Assembly: GCF_018760735.1 (NCBI RefSeq)
Contig: NZ_JAHHZN010000005.1
Location: 203,388-267,387 of the forward strand
DNA from: Hymenobacter piscis
GTDB taxonomy: Bacteria; Bacteroidota; Bacteroidia; Cytophagales; Hymenobacteraceae
Length of the DNA: 64,000 bases
Reading direction: 5' to 3'
The notes below the pieces were generated by a model, which saw only the letters and a list, made by a program, of their open reading frames with translations, was not told the origin of the DNA and searched no databases. Positions within the stretch are counted from its first letter, which is position 1, and every line of letters starts with the position of its first letter. Positions 60,642-64,000 of this stretch are shown in pieces. Both the position numbers and the translations under genes were made by a program.

Positions 60642-62486
60642 ATGCAAGAGAAAGGTAGCATCTCGATTCACACCGAGAATATCTTCCCCATCATCAAGAA
60701 ATTTCTCTACTCTGACCACGAGATTTTCCTGCGGGAGCTGGTAAGCAACGCGGTGGATGCCACCCAGAAGCTGCAAAGCCTGGCCCGGCAGGGGGAGTAC
60801 CAGGGCGAGTTGGGCGAGCTGAAAGTGCGCGTGACCGTGGACAAGGAAGCCCGCAAAATCACGGTTTCCGACCACGGCCTGGGCATGACGGCCGAGGAAA
60901 TCAAGAAGTACATCAACCAGATTGCCTTCTCCGGAGCCACCGAGTTCGTGGAGAAGTACAAGGAAACCGACGCCCAGGCCAAGGACCAGATCATCGGCCA
61001 GTTCGGCCTCGGGTTCTACTCAGCCTTTATGGTGGCCAAGGAGGTCGAAATCTGGTCAAAATCCTACAAGGAGGATACCCTGACGGCCCACTGGACCTGC
61101 GACGGCAGCACCGAATTCACGCTTGAGGAAACCGAAGGCGAGCACGCCAAGGCCGAGCGCGGCACCGATGTGGTGCTGCACGTGGCCGACGACTCCGACG
61201 AGTTTCTGGAGGAAGCCCGCCTGAAGGGCATTCTGACCAAGTACTGCAAGTTCCTGCCCGTTGAAATCGAGTTCGAGGGCGAGGTAATCAACCAGACCAA
61301 GCCCATCTGGACCAAGCAACCCGCCGACCTCACCGATGAGGACTACGTGAAATTCTACCAGGAACTGTACCCGTTCTCGGAGCCTCCCTTGTTCTGGATT
61401 CACCTCAACGTGGACTACCCCTTCAACCTGACCGGGATTCTGTATTTCCCCAAGGTGAAGGACGAGCTGCAACTCCAGCGCAACAAAATTCAACTCTACT
61501 CGCGCCAGGTGTTCATCACCGACGAGGTGAAGGACGTGGTGCCCGAGTTCCTGATGCTGCTGCACGGCGTGATTGACTCGCCCGATATCCCGCTCAACGT
61601 GTCGCGCAGCTTCCTGCAGGCCGATGGCGCGGTGCGCAAAATCAACCAGTACATCACCAAAAAGGTAGCCGACAAGCTGGCCGAGCTGTTCCGCAAAGAC
61701 CGCGCGGGCTACGAGCAGAAGTGGTCCGATATCGGCCTGTTCGTGAAGTACGGCATGCTCTCGGACGAGAAATTCTACGAGAAGGCCAAGGATTTCGTGC
61801 TGGTGCAGAACGTGGCCGGCAAGTACTTCACGCTGCCCGAGTACCGGGAGTTTGTGCAGGCGAATCAGCAGGATAAAAACGAGCAGACGGTGGTGCTTTA
61901 CACCACCGACGCCGAGGCCCAGCACAGCTTCGTGCAGGCCGCCCAGGACCGGGGCTACGACGTGCTCGAACTCACCGGCCCGCTCGATTCCCACTTCATC
62001 GGGCAGCTGGAGCAGAAGCTGGAGAAAACCACCTTCAAGCGCGTGGATGCCGAAACGGTGGGCAAGCTTATCGAGAAGGACGAAGCGCCGGAAAGCATCC
62101 TCACCGACGACGATAAAACCCGCCTGACTGACCTGTACAAGCAGGCCATCAGCAACGACCAGATGCACGTGCAGGTAGAGGCGCTTTCGCCCCAGGATGC
62201 GCCCGTCATCATCACACTGCCCGAGTTCATGCGCCGCATGAAGGACATGCAGCGCACCGGCGGCGGTGGCGGCATGCAGATGTTCGGCTCCCTGCCCGAC
62301 AGCTACACCGTAAGCGTGAATGCCAACCACCCCATCACCCAGCGCGTGCTCAGCGCCGAGGGTGAGGCTGGCGGCAAGCTCGCCCGTCAGGCCTTCGATC
62401 TGGCCCTACTGGCCCAGGGGATGCTGAAAGGTGAAGCTCTGACGGCCTTTGTGAAGCGTAGCGCCGATTTGCTGGCTGCTGAGTAG
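60642..62486 (+). CDS. htpG: Molecular chaperone HtpG (Hsp90)
   Basis: Start at 60642 (MQEKGSISIHTENIFPIIKKF) matches the usual HtpG beginning; 69 extra in-frame codons upstream have no family similarity. The 614-residue product contains the GHKL ATPase motifs in order: FLRELVSNAVDATQKL (N-box), VSDHGLGMT, AFSGATEFVEKY and QFGLGFYSAFMVA. The middle domain follows with the catalytic-Arg region LNVSRSFLQADGAVRKI, then the dimerisation domain. It is an ATP-dependent cytosolic chaperone that remodels client proteins, usually with DnaK, and is commonly heat-inducible. A terminator follows. Confidence 0.97.
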   Translation: MQEKGSISIHTENIFPIIKKFLYSDHEIFLRELVSNAVDATQKLQSLARQGEYQGELGELKVRVTVDKEARKITVSDHGLGMTAEEIKKYINQIAFSGATEFVEKYKETDAQAKDQIIGQFGLGFYSAFMVAKEVEIWSKSYKEDTLTAHWTCDGSTEFTLEETEGEHAKAERGTDVVLHVADDSDEFLEEARLKGILTKYCKFLPVEIEFEGEVINQTKPIWTKQPADLTDEDYVKFYQELYPFSEPPLFWIHLNVDYPFNLTGILYFPKVKDELQLQRNKIQLYSRQVFITDEVKDVVPEFLMLLHGVIDSPDIPLNVSRSFLQADGAVRKINQYITKKVADKLAELFRKDRAGYEQKWSDIGLFVKYGMLSDEKFYEKAKDFVLVQNVAGKYFTLPEYREFVQANQQDKNEQTVVLYTTDAEAQHSFVQAAQDRGYDVLELTGPLDSHFIGQLEQKLEKTTFKRVDAETVGKLIEKDEAPESILTDDDKTRLTDLYKQAISNDQMHVQVEALSPQDAPVIITLPEFMRRMKDMQRTGGGGGMQMFGSLPDSYTVSVNANHPITQRVLSAEGEAGGKLARQAFDLALLAQGMLKGEALTAFVKRSADLLAAE

Positions 62487-62518
62487 CTTTAGAAAGTCTA
62501 TAAAGTTCTAAGCAGTAT

Positions 62519-62556
62519 AAAACCCTGGCAGCTCTGGCTGTCAGGGTTTTGTTTTT
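62519..62556 (+). terminator. Intrinsic terminator after htpG
   Basis: Arms aaaaccctggcagc (62519-62532) and gctgtcagggtttt (62537-62550) pair with one mismatch, then a T-rich tail. Confidence 0.85.
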
Positions 62557-62759
62557 GAGACCCCACAGTCGGACTGCCGCAAGATAAGATGACGAGGAAC
62601 AAACCGTCGGGAACAGAAATGCGCCACGTTACGTGTTCAGGTTATCCCGATAGGTTACCACCCACGGTCGGCTATGGTGCTGGGCGGGTTTCTCGGCCGG
62701 TCGGGTACCAAATCCCTTTATCTTTACGTTCGTTGCTCCGAATCTTGTCTGTTCCCCTG

Positions 62760-63716
62760 ATGCGTCTGTTTCGTTTGTATGTCCTGCCCGTGGCGTTGCT
62801 GCTGGCGGGGGCCTGCTCCCCCAAAACGGTTTCCTTCAACAGCCGCCCCGAGCAGCCGGGCCAGCTGGCCGGGGGCGCAGACTCGCTCACCACGGCCGCC
62901 GATACGGCCGGAACGCCGTCGTTGGAGGCCAAGCGCGTGACGATGACCAAGGAACAGGAGCGGGCGGCCAAAGCCAAGGAGAAGGCGGCCCAGCGCAAGC
63001 CCAAGAAAAAGAAGAACATCTTTCTGGGAGAGCAAATCAAGAAAGGCTACACGAAATCGGGTGCCAAGGGCAAGCGTCAGGAAATCGAGGTGTTCTATTA
63101 CCTCAAGAATTTCCAGCAGCCCAACCCTTACGCCCCGGCCCGCTTCTACTTCAACCCGCGCAAGCGCAAAATTTTCAAGGCCAGCGCCGACCTTGACCCC
63201 GCCGCCGATAAGGTGCTGCACGGCCCCTATAAAAAGATGCGCGGCGGCAAGGTGATTGAAACCGGTTACTTCGCCCTCGGCACCCGCCACCTGCGCTGGG
63301 AGCAGTTCACCGCCGACAACGTGCTGGTGTCGAAGAACCACTACGACATGGGCTTCCCGCGCGACGCCAACGTGACCTACTACGATGCCGACCGCAAGCA
63401 GGTAAAGGAAATTGTACCCTACCTGAACGGGGAACTGGAGGGCGACTACGCCCGCTACCTCGAAAACGGCAAGCGCGAGTGGGAAGGCCAGTTCGAAAAT
63501 GGCAAGCGGGTAGGGGAGTGGGTGAACTATTGGGGTTTTCGTAATACCAAAGACCGTCGGCACTATGTGTACCAGTACGGCGAATCCGGTTTTGACCCCG
63601 AAGTGAAGGACCCTGTGCTGGTGAAGGAGTACAACCGCAACGGTGTGCTCATCTACGAGAAGGACAAGCTCGACAACCGCGACCAGGCCGACAAAAGCCG
63701 CCCCGGCTCCCGGTAA
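62760..63716 (+). CDS. YwqK-family (MORN-like) lipoprotein
   Basis: Start at 62760 gives a lipoprotein leader (MRLFRLYVLPVALLLAGAC, Cys19) and 318 residues. A Lys/Arg/Ala-rich, probably helical stretch (about 58-90, KEQERAAKAKEKAAQRKPKKKKN) precedes a repeat domain with MORN/YwqK-like blades: HGPYKKMRGGKVIETGYF, LNGELEGDYARYLENGKREW and GQFENGKRVGEWVNYW. YwqK is named as an antitoxin in Bacillus, but in Bacteroidota such lipoproteins are common and not tied to toxins; no toxin gene is adjacent. TATCTTTA at 62719-62726 may be its -7 box. Confidence 0.82.
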   Translation: MRLFRLYVLPVALLLAGACSPKTVSFNSRPEQPGQLAGGADSLTTAADTAGTPSLEAKRVTMTKEQERAAKAKEKAAQRKPKKKKNIFLGEQIKKGYTKSGAKGKRQEIEVFYYLKNFQQPNPYAPARFYFNPRKRKIFKASADLDPAADKVLHGPYKKMRGGKVIETGYFALGTRHLRWEQFTADNVLVSKNHYDMGFPRDANVTYYDADRKQVKEIVPYLNGELEGDYARYLENGKREWEGQFENGKRVGEWVNYWGFRNTKDRRHYVYQYGESGFDPEVKDPVLVKEYNRNGVLIYEKDKLDNRDQADKSRPGSR

Positions 63717-63717
63717 A

Positions 63718-63776
63718 GTGGTGAGTGAGTGAGTGAGTGAGTGAGTGAGTGAGCGAACGGCTCACTCACTCATTTA
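63718..63776. repeat. GTGA tetranucleotide array with inverted CTCA units
   Basis: Eight perfect GTGA copies (63721-63752), then gcgaacgg and ctcactcactcat, forming a hairpin-capable simple repeat between the YwqK-like gene and the IS end. The copy number is likely to vary between isolates. Confidence 0.85.
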
Positions 63777-63777
63777 T

Positions 63778-63790
63778 AGGACTTACGCAA
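63778..63790. mobile_element. Probable terminal end of an insertion sequence
   Basis: AGGACTTACGCAA lies at the 3' end of the transposase frame and resembles inverted-repeat ends I remember from other IS elements. The other end is outside the window. Confidence 0.4.
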
Positions 63791-64000
63791 ACCGGAGTGT
63801 GGGCTGAGCCAGCTCGCGGCGCAGGTAGTCGTCGAGCAGTCCTTGCTTGAGTTGGTAGACGGTGGTGTTGGCCTGGTAGGCCAGGTGCTTGAGGCGGGCC
63901 CAGGTGCGCAGGGCCAGGGCGATGTGGTTGCGCTGGCTGCGCGCCAGCCGGCACTGGCACGCCTGCAAGCCGGTGAGTTGCTTGGCCTCGCGGTGAACCT
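63783..64000 (-). CDS. Transposase, IS701/IS4-like (C-terminal part, cut by window end)
   Basis: The minus-strand frame is open to the window edge and ends at 63783. The visible ~71 residues read ...HREAKQLTGLQACQCRLAR, SQRNHIALALRTWARLKHLAYQ and LKQGLLDDYLRRELAQPTLRFA. The EAKQLTG...CQ(C/A)R...QRNHI pattern is the C-terminal region (the last catalytic Glu is in the HREAKQ helix) of IS701/IS4-type DDE transposases. The N-terminal catalytic Asp residues are not in the window, so intactness cannot be judged. Confidence 0.75.
   Translation of the reverse strand, partial: VHREAKQLTGLQACQCRLARSQRNHIALALRTWARLKHLAYQANTTVYQLKQGLLDDYLRRELAQPTLRFA

Overview
The window looks like chromosomal DNA of a high-G+C Bacteroidota, most likely a Hymenobacter-type member of the Cytophagales. 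The grounds are: type IX secretion C-terminal domains on three large secreted proteins (window start, 3.2-6.1 kb, 22.6-25.1 kb); TonB-dependent receptors with an N-terminal carboxypeptidase-regulatory-like domain; many short lipoproteins; no Shine-Dalgarno sequences; and Bacteroidota-type -7 boxes (TAnnTTTG and close variants). The genus is inferred. No rRNA, tRNA or CRISPR array was recognised.

Layout. 0-28 kb is mostly single housekeeping and envelope genes: a secreted metzincin-like protease cut by the window edge, a FabH-like ketosynthase, a beta-barrel protein, a triple PA14 surface protein, a DUF2807 protein, an M13 peptidase, ArfB-like release factor, MgtE, cyanophycinase, a FadL-family porin paired with an SGNH hydrolase, a YpdA-like reductase, two paralogous lipoproteins, DNA polymerase I, a delta-60 repeat protein, a DEDD exonuclease and a LemA/TPM cluster. 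28.2-29.2 kb is a sugar-phosphate nucleotidyltransferase.

29.3-41.3 kb is the most unusual part: a same-strand set encoding a vWA-like lipoprotein, a three-helix membrane protein, a tubulin/FtsZ-superfamily protein, a 1154-residue protein with an actin/Hsp70-type ATPase domain, a single-pass scaffold-like protein, a MotA/TolQ-like protein with a long tail, an A+T-rich orphan gene, and a MotB/OmpA-like protein with the membrane aspartate intact. It looks like a dual-cytoskeleton, ion-driven envelope machine. It resembles a proposed FtsZ-like/vWA/OmpA membrane-remodelling system, but its function is unknown. A REP-associated Y1 transposase (RAYT) with its own REP palindromes sits inside the set.

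41.4-45.2 kb holds a PepSY membrane protein and a siderophore-type TonB receptor. 45.3-51.0 kb holds a prolyl oligopeptidase, a small lipoprotein, a GNAT, two small conserved proteins and an MFS transporter. 51.2-58.5 kb is a probable transition-metal locus: a CDF exporter, two related TonB receptors, a lipoprotein between them and a His-rich exported protein. 59-60.4 kb has two paralogous small proteins of unknown function. 60.6-63.7 kb has HtpG and a YwqK/MORN-like lipoprotein, and the window ends in the 3' part of an IS transposase.

About twenty intergenic gaps carry inverted repeats of several distinct families. Some touch or contain the stop codons of neighbouring genes, and simple Rho-independent terminators are present at other gene ends.
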